From NCBI GenBank assembly GCA_039657365.1, contig CM077582.1:48619818-48683817 (forward strand): DNA of 64,000 bases. The letters run 5' to 3'. The notes under the pieces were generated by a model. The model worked only from the letters and a program-made list of their open reading frames with translations. It made no database searches and was not told the origin of the DNA. Below, one piece after another: positions 22,301 to 34,008 of the stretch (its first letter is position 1; each line of letters starts with the position of its first letter). The position numbers and the translations under genes were made by a program. Source of the DNA: Stephania yunnanensis. Lineage: Eukaryota > Streptophyta > Magnoliopsida > Ranunculales > Menispermaceae.

Positions 22301-22951
22301 TATTAGACCAGAAGGGTTTGCAATGACTTCAAAACGTGTAGCACTGCCACTTTCTTAAAGGAATTTTGCTCTCTACACTGTAAGAGTCGGCAAATATCCT
22401 AAAGGATACGATAAAGCAAGCTCAGCTTTCACTTTGTAGTAGTGAAAGATAAAAACAAGAGCAAATGTTGTTTAGTTTCTAGATCATTTCTTCCTCCCAA
22501 AACCTCTTCTCTTATAGAACACTGGTCAAAACCAGTTAGAGTTGAAAAAAAGGAGTAGTGGAGCAGTTTCAACTGCTTCCACTCAGTTAAGTATGGAATG
22601 GGTTTATTAACTACTCATTCAATGCTTGAGTGGGTCAATCAAATAACTGCCCACATTATAATTTCGAAAATGGTAAAAAAACTAATGGTAAAAAATTTTA
22701 CCCATGGTTAGCTCACACACATATACACAAACGCCGACGTGCCTTATGCCAAGTGCTAAGCGCGCCTATAAAAGGGCCTAAAATGCGCCATATGCGCCGC
22801 GCCGTGCGAGCGCGCTCGCATGTGGCTCACTTTGCATAGCCCTTGTGTTTTTATTTTACATGCACTGTAGTGCAACGGTATATATATACTCCTTAAACTT
22901 GAAGTTTCTAACTAGTGTGGGACTAAACATTTCTTTTCAAAATGTCCAACA
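22301..22951 (-). repeat. Copia 1 5' LTR (651 bp)
   Basis: Plus-strand ends are TATTAGACCAGAA (expected TGTTAG) and ATGTCCAACA. A GC-richer section with GCGCCATATGCGCCGC lies at about 22780-22810, where the promoter of the element may sit; this is inferred only from position. Confidence 0.9.
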
Positions 22952-22956
22952 TGACA

Positions 22957-25256
22957 AAGTTATTGGAGTCAAAACTGGTTACAACAAGCTGAAGAGAAAA
23001 TAGGTTGGTGACAATGATAGTATTTTTTTCTTTATAAAGATATATATATGCAGTAGCTATGGACTAGCTAGTGTAGACAAGAAAATAATGAAACTTTCTT
23101 GTCTTGTGTGTGTATGTGTGTTCTTAGTAGATTCGATTCTCTATTGAGTTCTCTCTGCTTGTTTTGCTTCATTGTGGTGGAGGACCTTCCCTTGTCTCCA
23201 ATCAAGTTAGAAAAAGTTCTGGCTTGGATGGGCTTTGGACCATTTTCTTTACGGTATATATGCTCAGTCCTATTTCTTTATATATAACCAAATTCATATA
23301 TGTTGGGGGTGACATTACTGTGAGGGTAGTCTGTGGGGCTTGTCAAGATGTACCGCAATCCAATCAGCATTATGTCGGGTGTTTTATATTCTATTCAAAT
23401 CATGATTTGGAATTTGAAGTGGAACCAAAGGAAGAAAAAAAAAAAAGGTCTGATTTCCTACTTTTGAAAAATCTTAGTTTTTAAAACATAATTATATTGA
23501 TGTGTCGGTAACTCATTATAACTATGTTAAAGCTTTTCTATTGCTCTTCATGTCTAGTCTGAAGTTCGAATAAAGAAACAGAGTTTGATAGGGTGATAAT
23601 GAGCAAAAAACATTTATAGCTCTATGAAATAGATCAAATAGATCTAAAAGAGTTTAATTCATATAGCAAGTTTAACTGATTTGAGATTGATGCTTTGTTT
23701 TTTGACAACACGTGAGATCTCAAGGAGCTAATAACTAAGATAATTGATTCTCCATCCTTGTGGTTAGATTTAAGCCTTTTTATAATTTGAAAGGTATTTA
23801 TATTAATTCTCATATTTATACATTGTATAATTTGGGGTTGTTGAATGAAAACATTTAGCTGCAGATTTAAAATGTTCTAACAAGCAATTGATCAAAACTC
23901 ACTAATGATTAAATAATTGTAGACGATAAATACTCATGAAGTTTTGTGATATAAATTGCTTGTGGGATCACTATTTTTTTTGTTGTGTTACTCTCTCCAT
24001 TGCTAACACTCCACTATAATATAAACTTATATGAAGTTTAATCTAGATGGATGAAATGAATAATCCTAGAAAATGCACCTGGAAGAATGCAAGAATGATA
24101 AGAAAGATCAAACTTCATGCCAAAAGGCGGAAGTGTGGTAATATCGCGATAAATCTTAGAGGTGGTGATCCATATCTTATAATTCCGAGAGTGATTCATC
24201 ATTTTTGCATAATATGCCTCTCAACGGTTATAAGAATGGAAATATTGACATACAGATACACAATCAAGCATCCACAAGTCAACATTGTTGTATAGTCTCA
24301 GGTATAAGACTTACTCTAGCGTGTTTTACATTTATCATGCACAATATAAATATATCATGATGTCACTACTTACAATTGTATTGCCTATCCAGAAAGAACA
24401 AAAAAAAACATGTACTCACAATCGTTGAACTCTATTATAATCAATGAAGAGGAACATACGATGGAGACACCATACAACATTGATGTGAACACAATTCAAC
24501 TCACATACGTAAAGTTAATAATATGAGTTCTTATTAACATATATAAGAAGGTTGATGTGGTTGCCTTATATTGATTGAAAAAATATATCTTTACATTGTA
24601 GTAAGGTGATCATGGAAGGAAGCTATGGAATGGGAAATTAGTGCGCCAAGGAAAAAAAGCCATCCATCTAATAAGCAGCTTATTAATGTTCAAGATAATC
24701 TTAGGCTATCTAAAGATGTGTGATTATTTTTAAAAAATATAATAGATATAAATCTTTATTTTAAGGTTGTTTACGTGAGAAAATGACTTACTATGTTTTC
24801 ACACTGCAAAAAATAAAAAATAAAAAACTTACGTGATTTTCATATCTTTCAAATAAATTAAAAAGCCCTTATCTATTAAAGAAACCATTAATGTAACTAT
24901 GATGTACTCATATTTATTTGTTCATTGAGTTGTTTCTATATGTTATATATTCGTATTTGTTTTTCTCGCACAATATTTTAAATTGTGAATGAAAGCTAAG
25001 CAAATGAAACTTTATACACCTAGGCAAAGAAAAAATATCAAGAGTAGTTAAGCAGCCTATCAACTTTCAAGATAATTTATGGTGTTTTCTTATCATTAAA
25101 AAAAATGAACATCAAAAACTGATTTTTTTTCAAATTAACTATGCATGATGCATGCGTACATAAAAAAAATTGTTCTACTTTTTTATGAAATTTTTTTTCA
25201 TAAAAAGAAAAAACCTTGTTTTCTATATACTTTATACATTGTTTCTAGGAAGATTT
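22957..25256. other. AT-rich stretch without an assignable gene
   Basis: No protein family is recognised. A short open stretch at 24047-24295 (Lys/Arg-rich start) has no family I know. Two diverged copies of an AAGCAGCYTATYAA...TTCAAGATAAT segment occur at about 24670-24705 and 25048-25085, suggesting an old local duplication. Confidence 0.4.
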
Positions 25257-25467
25257 TAGAATGACACCCCAAGTGACACCCATATGACGTGGAATATGAG
25301 TCTCATGTAAACATTTGATGTATATTAGCCGACAATTATGGGAGCCGTTGTACACGTTTCGAAATACACACCACGGGTGTTATGCAATAAGAACTATTTT
25401 GCGAACACTCATTTTATGTGGAACCCGCATGCCACATCATAAGCGTGTCACTTGGGGTATCATTCTA
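25257..25467. mobile_element. MITE with 36-bp terminal inverted repeats (about 210 bp)
   Basis: The left end TAGAATGACACCCCAAGTGA pairs with the right end, which read in reverse is TAGAATGATACCCCAAGTGA. The inverted match extends, with a few differences, through a TATGACGTGG / TATGATGTGG block. The element is non-coding. The flanking TA (or TTA/TAA) would suit a Tc1/mariner- or PIF/Harbinger-type element, but the duplication is too short to decide. Confidence 0.8.
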
Positions 25468-25883
25468 ATATTGGTGGCGTTACATGACTTCTAAGAAAAA
25501 ATACTTATAAACTTTATTGGCAACCCTATCACATGAAAATCTACTTAAAGTAATATAGTACGTAAAAACAAATAAATAATTTTTTTTCAAAAAATGATTA
25601 AATTATATGTATAGTTATATTATATCATGTACGTACATAGTGTGTTGATTTTATGTTGTATTTAAAAAAAAATTTAAGCCATGAATACGATAACTTAATT
25701 GTTATAATGTCAAAAATATTGTGTATATACAATTTAATTTACAGATACAATTGATCAAAATGTTCCTTGGAATATCGGTCCTCCTTCGTACACTTGTCAA
25801 CATTATTGAGAAATTTTGTTGTACGAAGAATGGACCAAAAAAGATAAAAAAAAGCCTCACAACCAAAATTATCACTTTGTTGT
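25468..25883. other. AT-rich spacer before the Helitron fragment
   Basis: No feature recognised other than A/T runs. Confidence 0.4.
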
Positions 25884-27165
25884 ATGGAAGGTCAAGTAGA
25901 GATTCCATTTATGAAAGATCATTCGAAATTATTGAAAAATCTCTTACAACCCATATCTAGCAGCAAATATGGTAAATTTTGGAAGAACATAAGGGCATAC
26001 AACTCAATGTTTGCTTTCACATCAATAGGTGGTAAAGTTGATACTGTCATCAATAAAGGAAAATGACCTTATGTTTTTAGACTCAATTGACAAAACATCC
26101 ATAGAATTGGCTCGTTACTATCGGAAGATGGGTTAAGGCCATGTTTCGCGTACATGTATATATATTATACATAAAATGAGACACGAAATAGGATGGTTTC
26201 TTTTCAAAAAATAGCAGAAAGTGATATTGACCCAGACATTGTGACGTCTTTATCAAACATGTTGGACATGAACAATATTTTGGCCAAATCTTTTAGAATG
26301 GTGAGAGATCGATTTCAAGCACAACCAAACTGCCACTTGCGTTTACAAATTAGAAGTACCAGAAATTATGATGGCCGACAATATAATGTCCCGACAGTAT
26401 CAGAAGTAGCAAGCCTAAGTGATTTTAATCCTGAGAATATTAGTCGAGATATTATAGTTGAGCATAAGACAAACGGGTTGCAAAGAATCACTGATCTTCA
26501 TCCAAGTTTCGTACCACTCGCATACCCATTATTATTTCCTTATGGTAAGGATGGTTATAGGATAGGCATCTCTTTAATATGTGTCTTAAACACGTCTCGC
26601 GAATGTAAAATGTTGTCTATGCAGGAACTACATTGTTTTAGACTCCAACAAAGACTAAATGAGTCATCAACTATATTGTATTCAGGCACACTTTTTCAAA
26701 AATTTATTATCGATTATTATATGGCTATAAAAGAAGAAAGATTTCGTTGGATTAGAAACATCAAAAGAAGTTGAGGATGAAACTTTACAGTGGTTTGATG
26801 GGTGTGGTCCAATGTGGTGATTCTTATCCCAACCACGTGGGAAAATCAATTATATTGGCTTCATCACATACCGATAGCCTAAGGTATAGAGTCGAAAATT
26901 ATCAAGATGCAATGGTAATATGTAGATGGGCTGGCTACCCTGATCTTTTAATCACATTTACATGCAACCCACGTTGGCTAAAAATAAACTATATGCTGCA
27001 GATGATTCAACAAAAAAATGATGAAAATAGAATCGAGATTACATGCAGAATATTCGAGATCAAATTGCATGAGCTCACTCACAACCTTAAGCACAAAAAA
27101 GTCTTTGGTGTCCCAATTGTAGGTAGCTACATGATTCTTTCTCATGGGAAGTTCTAGGTTGAGCC
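25884..27165 (+). pseudogene. Helitron Rep/helicase-like protein fragment (Helitron_like_N region)
   Basis: Successive plus-strand pieces read FWKNIRAYNSMFAFTS (about 25980), then, across two stops, PYVFRLN..HRIGSLL. Next come MVRDRFQAQPN and VEHKTNGLQRITDLHPSFVP..YPLLFPYG (26193-26774), and YRVENYQDAMVICRWAGYPD..TFTCNP (26771-27157). These are the hallmark stretches before the HUH rolling-circle nuclease motif of plant Helitron Rep/helicase. The fragment stops just before the expected HUH site, and no helicase motifs follow, so it is a truncated relic. No Helitron 5' or 3' terminus was found around it. Confidence 0.92.
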
Positions 27166-27241
27166 CTTTAGGCACCTAACTAGCTAGATTCGTGTAATAC
27201 ATATTGAGATGTATAGTGTGTTTATGTTTAGGCAAAACGCA

Positions 27242-28412
27242 TAACATTCGTTTTGTAGGCGCATGTTATTGGAGAAGTAGGTATTATTGTAGATCCAGCA
27301 AAGGTTCGGGCGATTTTGGATTGGCCAGCGTTGATGTCAGTGACTGAAATTCAGAGTTTTCTGGGGTTAGCAGGCTATTACCGAAGCTTCATGAAGGGTT
27401 TTTCGAAGATCGCTTCATCAATGACCAAGTTGACCCAGAAAGACGTTAAGTTTCAGTGGTCTGAGGAACGCAAGGAGGCATTTGCTCAACTAAAGAAATA
27501 GTTAACTATCGCAGTAGTGCTGATATTGCCAAAGACTGGAAAGAGTTTCATGGTATACACAGATGCTTCTCGTATGGGTTTAGGATGTGTGTTGACGCAA
27601 GAGAAAGGCATAGTGGCCTATACATCAAGACAGCTGAATATACATGAGAAGAATTATATAACTTATGATTGAGAGTTGGCAGCGGTAGTGTTTGCTCTGA
27701 AGATATGGAGACATTATTTGTATGGCGAGAGGTTCACGCTCTATACTAACCATAAGAGTTTGAAATATCTCTTCACACAGAAATATCTGAATATGAAATA
27801 GTGCAAATGGTTAGAGTTTTTGAAAGATTATGGTTTTTCTCTTAAATATCATCCAGGAAAAGCTAATGTCACTATAGATGCACTGAGTAGGATTCCGACT
27901 GGAGATGATGAGTCGGTCAGATATTCCCAATGACATGCAGGTCTTAATTTATGCTCAAGTGCGGCTTCAGATAGTGTCGACTCAGAGAGTGTCAAAGGAT
28001 CAGGAAACTGACATTCGATATCTGAGATTCAGTGAATAAGCCCAGAGTCTCGAGTGTACTGGCTAGATTGAGATGACATATCATTGTCTCAGATTTCGAG
28101 GCAGATTGTGGATATCGGCAGTGGTAGAGCTGAGAGATGAGATTTTTCGGGATTTACATCATTCCCGATTCACTATTCATCCAGGAAGGACCAAAATGTA
28201 CCATGATACGAAGAGACATTTTTGGTGGTCTAGAATGAAAGCGGACATATCAGAGTTTATCAGGAATTGTGAGATATGCCAGTAGGTAAAGGCATAGCAT
28301 CGTAGACCTGGAGGATTACTACAGCCGCTTCCCATTCCACGATGAAAGTAGGAAGACATAGCCATGGATTTCATTCGAGGACTGCCGAGAACTGTTCATC
28401 GACATGATTCCA
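27242..28412 (+). pseudogene. Ty3/gypsy pol fragment: RT end, RNase H, integrase zinc finger
   Basis: The plus strand reads FLGLAGYYRSFMKGFSKIA (27350-27410), FMVYTDASRMGLGCVLTQ (27550), YTSRQLNIHEKNY and YHPGKANVTIDALSR (27850-27890), all from the RT-RNase H region. Then come LHHSRFTIHPGRTKMYHD, FWWSRMKADISEFIRNCEIC and MDFIRGLPRT of the integrase. In-frame stops (for example 27500, 27670, 27800) and a frameshift near 27930-28075 inactivate it. The style is that of chromoviruses of the Tekay/Del type. It is cut at about 28412 by an LTR fragment in the opposite orientation. Confidence 0.9.
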
Positions 28413-28415
28413 CTT

Positions 28416-29778
28416 GAAAACACTGAGACTATATGCATAAATGTGTCTTTTGTAATTTAAAATGAAATACTGTGCATTTTCTAGCTGGTTTACTTACATC
28501 AAATCCATAAACTTGTTCATAGCCTTACCTGCTTCCCAACACTCCTAAACGTGTTTTTGAATCTCCGTAACTCTTCTTTCGATTCTTGATATCATATTAT
28601 AAGGTTTTAAGTGCATTGGAACCTTTACTTGGGGTATTACACCGATTTAGCTTGTTTAATGAACTTTTGAGAATCGAAGATTTTTATACTGCCAGGGTAA
28701 TTAGTGCGCTAATTTTGACATTAGTGTGCTAATTTCAAACTTTAGCATGCTACTTTAGACCTTTAGCACGCTAATCAAGATTAGTGTGCTAGTTCTTGAC
28801 ATTAGCACTAATTTGAACATTAGCTCGCTACCTCTGATATCTAGCGTGCTAATACATATTAGTGCGCTAGATTATTCACCTAGCACTATGTGCAGCAAAA
28901 CCCAAAATTTTGCACTTTAGATTTTGGGTTTCCTCTACATATAGGCCTTGTTAATGGCTTGGGACCCCTACACCACACTAGGGGTCCCTAACATCAATCC
29001 CAACGTATAAACACCAACAACGACATTAAATTGAAGAATTTGATCAAGCTATGTTGATGGAGTTACCTAGCTTGTTGATCTTCTTCTTCCTCATCCATCT
29101 TTTATTGAATTGCTCACCTATTCTTCTCCTTGATCACTCCAGCAGCCTCTCTTTTCTTCCTTCCTTCTTCCTTGCCAACGATTTTGGTGTGGAAATTGAA
29201 ATCAAAATGTTGACTTATATGTATTGGATAGGTTTAAACCTTAGCCATTGATCTTGTGTACACACGTATCTCGAGGCATGTTTTGTGGTCTACCTTCACT
29301 CAGTCATTTACCCAAGTCATGCACAAATGACACAACAAGTTGACTCATCCAAACTCTAAATGGCTCAATACGTGTCTCGATGCACATCATGTGGCCAATT
29401 CATTTATTTCTTAACTAAGGCCCACCTATTTTCACATTAACTTGACCATATTAAAGCTAGTATTAAACCTTAATTAGCTCACATAAAACTTACCCCATAA
29501 GCCGCTACCTCGATCCTACGTCGACACACGACTCAAAGTACTTCTCTGCTTGCCTCGACACCGATATGCCCGCGTATACCTTACGTGCATGTTTCCGAAA
29601 TTGATTAGTTTAAGTTGTTCAATCATATATACTACATAATACATTATGCAAACCTCAAACAAAAATAGCACACCTCGGTGTTGACTCTCGAGGTTTGAAC
29701 ATACGTATCACGACAAGTAAGTCCCACTTACGACCCTGAAATGACATGTGGCACGAGTTATATTTTAGGGTCATTACA
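28416..29778 (-). repeat. Chromovirus LTR fragment a (reverse orientation), palindrome-rich
   Basis: Read on the minus strand it starts TGTAATGACCC at 29778 and runs leftwards. It matches the plus-strand LTR remnant at 56645-57790 over more than 1 kb, including ATGTGCATCGAGACACGTAT-like and TCAAGGGCTAAGGTTTAAAC-like blocks. It contains a cluster of TTAGYRCRCTAA palindromes at 28690-28880. The 3' part present in the other copy is missing, so it is truncated at about 28416 where it meets the gypsy fragment. Confidence 0.75.
28690..28880. repeat. Cluster of TTAGYRCRCTAA-type palindromes in LTR a
   Basis: About nine imperfect copies; the order and spacers match the inverted cluster at 57425-57620. 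Confidence 0.85.
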
Positions 29779-31991
29779 GGAACCTAGCATGATTGTAAAG
29801 GTAGTTATATAAATGAAAATCACGTCGAGGAATAAATAATGTAACAAATGCCACCCAACCTAAGTCAATGATGACTTGATTCTTAAAATTGTGGATCCTA
29901 AGATATGATCGACCTGTGGGGAGACAAATAAGTAAATATGTGGTAAGAAAAACGATTTATGAATCCAAGAGAAAAAACATTAATTATGATAGCTTTTCGT
30001 AGTCACAGGACTTGCAATGAAGTACCTTATTCAAGAACTTAAAATCTTAAATCGAAATAGTGATGTCACGAGAAATCATAATAAGTGTTTGTGAAAAGTA
30101 ACCTGAGATTTCTCGATAGGACTGAACGTTATTGTAAGAACCTAGACTACCAAACTAGACAGTTTAGGAAGGATAAAGGATCAAATCAACGATAGATTGA
30201 CAATTTAAAATTGAGGATCTTAAGCTAGAATTGACTCCCAATAAAGTTATATTATGTAAAATGAACAATACGATAACTATGAAGGATGAGAAGACATATT
30301 AAGCTAGTTATAAAACTTGAACCTCTAGGTGGAGATAAGATCTTCTAAATTTGACACCATTATAAATTGTTAAAAAAAGTGTTACTAGCACTGGGGAGGC
30401 AAAGAGCTTAGTGTAAGTTCAAAAGTGAAAATTTTAATTGAATGGTGTAAGAGAACTTGAAATGCAACCTAAATGGGAAAGAAATAGGTGTACAAAGATG
30501 ACCAAGTGTTGAGGATATTGACAAGTGGTAAGAGATACGGAATATTAAAGGTTGATACCATAATTAGTGACAATATAAGACTTTAAAACCATAACTGATT
30601 ATGCTAGTGAAGCAAACTCGAACATTTCTTCGGATAAAAGCAAAGTTTGTGAACAATATAACTTCGAAGTCAATGTACCTTTTGTCCAAAGGTTTAAATG
30701 ACATAACATGAAAGGTAACTCATCTAAGTACTAAGTACACGATTAAGTACATTTATTTTGAAGTGTCCGAAGAACAAATAAAAAACGCGACAGTAGTAAC
30801 GCCCACGACTAATAAATTGAAACGTTAATGGTGAATTATGACCTCAAAATAATTGTATTGTAGTGAGTTATGAGTACTTAATGAAAAACCCGAGACTTAA
30901 GTTATATATTCTCAAGAAATGATCGAAAAGCCAAACTACCATTAATTTCTCAGTGAGAGAAGTTCTAAATAAACTATAAGAGCTAAGAGTAGCTCGGGAG
31001 GATGATAAGAGACGATTGTGCAATAAAATATGAACCTTAATTACTTCAAAAGAATTTAAAACGTCTGCCCAGGATCCTGAGAGTTGATTGGCATGAGGAC
31101 GTGATGCAACAAGTCTCCAGAAATTCGAGTGAATTACGATAGGAAACCTTGGTATGGAACAAAAATCATGATATAATAAAATACTTACAAATGAGTTTTA
31201 AAAGTTTCTTAGGGATAGTAACATTGATGATTATTCCACAGCTTACTAAAGGTGGAAGCTTGGTGTGTAAGTAGACGGTTAAATGTGACGGAGAAGTTAC
31301 TAGGTGGACCGTTGGCCAATAGTTGACTTGAATTATGAACCCGCAAAAATTAACATTGATAAACGAGTAATAACAATGATGTTAAGATATAATTCTAAAA
31401 AGGAATACTATGACTGCTCATTTGTAGCCTCCACAGATAAGTCACAATGGCATGATGAGTCGTTCATTGATATGTGTAACCGAGATGGTGACAGAGATGG
31501 TGTGTTTGCGTTCATATTATAGCAGACAGCTATCTTTGTTCCTACTACCAGTTGGTGGTATGGATTTGTTGCCAAATAGGCTGACATATTTTTTTGGCAT
31601 AGCTAGGCACCAGATCACATCTTAGTATGGTTCTCTCAACTTGTTGGTTTGACAACTTGGGTACATGTTGTGACATCAGTGGAGATTTTAATGGAATACC
31701 CAGAAATGCGTGAACATACAAAATTTGGCAGGTAGTTAAGGTATATTGACTCTATTGGAACTTATACGAGATAGACCTTATGAATTTCGGCTCGTGGGAC
31801 AAAAATAATACTATTGAGAAGTTAGAGTCAAGAGTAAGATTTAGTTTCACATAAGGTACAAGTAAATTTCACAAGTGCGGATTTGCATCAAGAAAAAAAG
31901 TCATAAAAGAAATCGTTACGAATATGTGTTGGGCTACGAATGTACATTACTTTTACTTTTAAGGATGAAAATTCTTTAAAATTGGAGATGT
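29779..31991. other. Degenerate region, probably old gypsy internal sequence
   Basis: No domain could be identified. Its right end AATTGGAGATGT directly precedes an LTR start TGTAACGACCC, the layout of a purine-rich tract before a 3' LTR. The region is therefore likely a decayed plus-strand retroelement interior. That is inference from position alone. Confidence 0.35.
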
Positions 31992-32371
31992 TGTAACGAC
32001 CCAAAAGACCTGCCCTATGGGCAATTTAGTAATTTCGTAAACCCTAAATCAAATTGATCCTACTATATAAATTTATTGTAAGCCCTAGCCTTCTTTATGC
32101 ACACACAAAAAAAAAATTGAGAGAGAAAAGGAGAAGAGACTTGTTTGGGGAGTTGTGGTACTGTAAAGCCAAGGAGGCATCCGTTGAAGGTAATCCACCC
32201 TCAATACTTTTTTTTACTATCAAACTTGTATTTGCTTCAATAATGGTGGAAAACATAGTTTTTCTTTATTTCTAAATTGTGAAATTTTATGGAGAACCTC
32301 AAAGGGGCGGCGTCGTCGGCACTGCAATAGAAGCGTGACGGTCTTGCTGCCGACTTAGGACGGTGGACCCA
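31992..32371 (+). repeat. Chromovirus LTR e, left part
   Basis: It begins TGTAACGACCCAAAAGACC, a common start of Tekay/Del-type LTRs. It is interrupted at 32371 by the non-autonomous LTR element; the sequence should continue at 37310. A duplication for the LTR itself was not found. Confidence 0.6.
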
Positions 32372-34008
32372 TAACACGCGCCGAACGCGTCAATAAAATA
32401 AAATTTTCTTAACCAACTATTTTGTAGAATAGTGGCAAATGGTCGATCTCACAGAGATTGATGGTCTTTTATGGTTAAAAACAACGAAAAGGAAAATTTG
32501 GGGGTTTTACATAAATAATTTAACTAACGAATCTAAAATAAACTAAATAAATAAAATAATTAAAATAACTTTAAAAATAATTAATGAACATTTAAGGAAC
32601 ACCTAGGTCTACAGTTCCACAAATCAGGATTTTGATTCAATGGCAATCATGATCTTCAATCTCTCCCAAAAAGTTATTAATTTAAGTTCTCCTAAATTAG
32701 CTATAGAAAATCGACATCCACAAGAAATTCCTCATTCCCTTAATCTCGATAGCCAGGACGCCCACCACTAACTACTTCTCTAATTAATGCATAACCCTAG
32801 ACATCCGTCAATTGGCTTTAACACACTAACCGCAGTAATATGGATTTGTGGAAACACTAATCATAAATAACCAGATCGAATCTGCTTCTAGATCGAATCT
32901 GCTTCTAGATCGAATCCGCTTCTAAATTAACCTAGATTCAATTGTTGCACACTCAAGAATCGAAAGGTTTTTACAGTAAACGGGTGAGTGTTCGTCACTT
33001 TATTGGTCTAAAAATACAATTAGACGGATACTAATAGTCCAAATAACTATAGGTTGTTCCCCTAAAAGCATGCACCCTCCATATACATATCCTAGATCTA
33101 AACCAAATTCATTAAAATCAACAACAACGAAATAGGATAATTTAAACTCAATTAAATAATAAAATAAAAAATCTCATACAATATGTTATGAATCCATAAT
33201 CCCGACTTGTTTCCCCGCTGACCTAGGCCATCGTCAAGAGAAGTCGATGCTAAAAATATAACAGGTTGTGTTCAAAATAATAAAATTTAAATTCCTAATA
33301 TATAAAACTACTAAAAATTGGTCTCGTGAGGTAATAAAAACTAATTTCGGGTGTTGAGGAGGTAAAAGTTGTGTCCATGTGTCGCGTGCTGATTGGTCAT
33401 TTGGTCTACCGCATGCTAACGTGTCGGCGACTGATTGGTCCAGAACACTGTTTATGATGTTGTGTGGTGTGCAAGTGATACGTGGCGGCTTGGAGGCGGT
33501 GATGAAAATTGCACAAACTCGGTGAAAATTTGGGAGCCCGCACGCTGCATATCCCGAAGAAATCGAAGAGCTGCTAAATGAGGATAAATGGTTTGTCTGT
33601 GATGTGGTGGTGGTGATACGCCACGTGGCAGCTTCTTATTGGAGGAAAGTTGATGGAATGACGTGGGAGAGCTGAAGACCAATGGGTGAGCGACGCGTGG
33701 TGCAGGTGTGAAGAGAAAATCGCAGGAAATGATGTGCATATCTAATGGAAAAGTGAGATGTGGCAGCCTACTGGGTCTTTTGTCTCCTATTCTACCCGCT
33801 GCGCAGCACGTAACTCGAAGCAAATAGTCCGGCATCCGATCAATGCATGTGAATATTTCCATTTTGAGTATTTTTTGTCACGAATTCAACCGCGTACTCC
33901 GTTTCACCTGAAAATGACCAATAAATATAATTAAATATATATTTTAGAGACTTTTCACATTAAATATATTAAAATAAACTACTAAAATTATATAAATACG
34001 ACTTATCA
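32372..34008 (-). repeat. Non-autonomous element 3' LTR
   Basis: It aligns with 35650-37304 throughout. The outer end reads TAACACGCGCCGAACGC (expected TG start mutated). An in-frame duplication GATCGAATCTGCTTCTA is present about three times at 32876-32930 and absent from the other LTR. Confidence 0.88.

Larger units (their letters stand above)
17118..22951 (-). mobile_element. Ty1/copia LTR retrotransposon 1, full length but degenerate (5834 bp)
   Basis: It is flanked by identical TGACA duplications (17113-17117 and 22952-22956). LTRs are 17118-17761 (3' LTR) and 22301-22951 (5' LTR), with TG..CA ends except a mutated inner base of the 5' LTR. A polypurine tract TGGCGGGGGAT (reverse of 17762-17772) abuts the 3' LTR. 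Domain order on the minus strand is gag, protease, integrase, reverse transcriptase, RNase H, which defines copia. The usual TGGTATCAGAGC primer site is not found next to the 5' LTR, and the gag ATG lies only about 30 bases inside. The leader therefore appears deleted or unusual. Multiple frameshifts show it is inactive. Confidence 0.93.

Noticed and set aside
24047..24295. 82-codon basic open frame
   Set aside because: No recognisable family, no splice or promoter context, and AT-rich surroundings; could be chance.
33452..33862. 136-codon minus-strand open frame
   Set aside because: It lies inside the LTR of the LARD-type element, is broken in the other LTR copy and matches no family I recognise.
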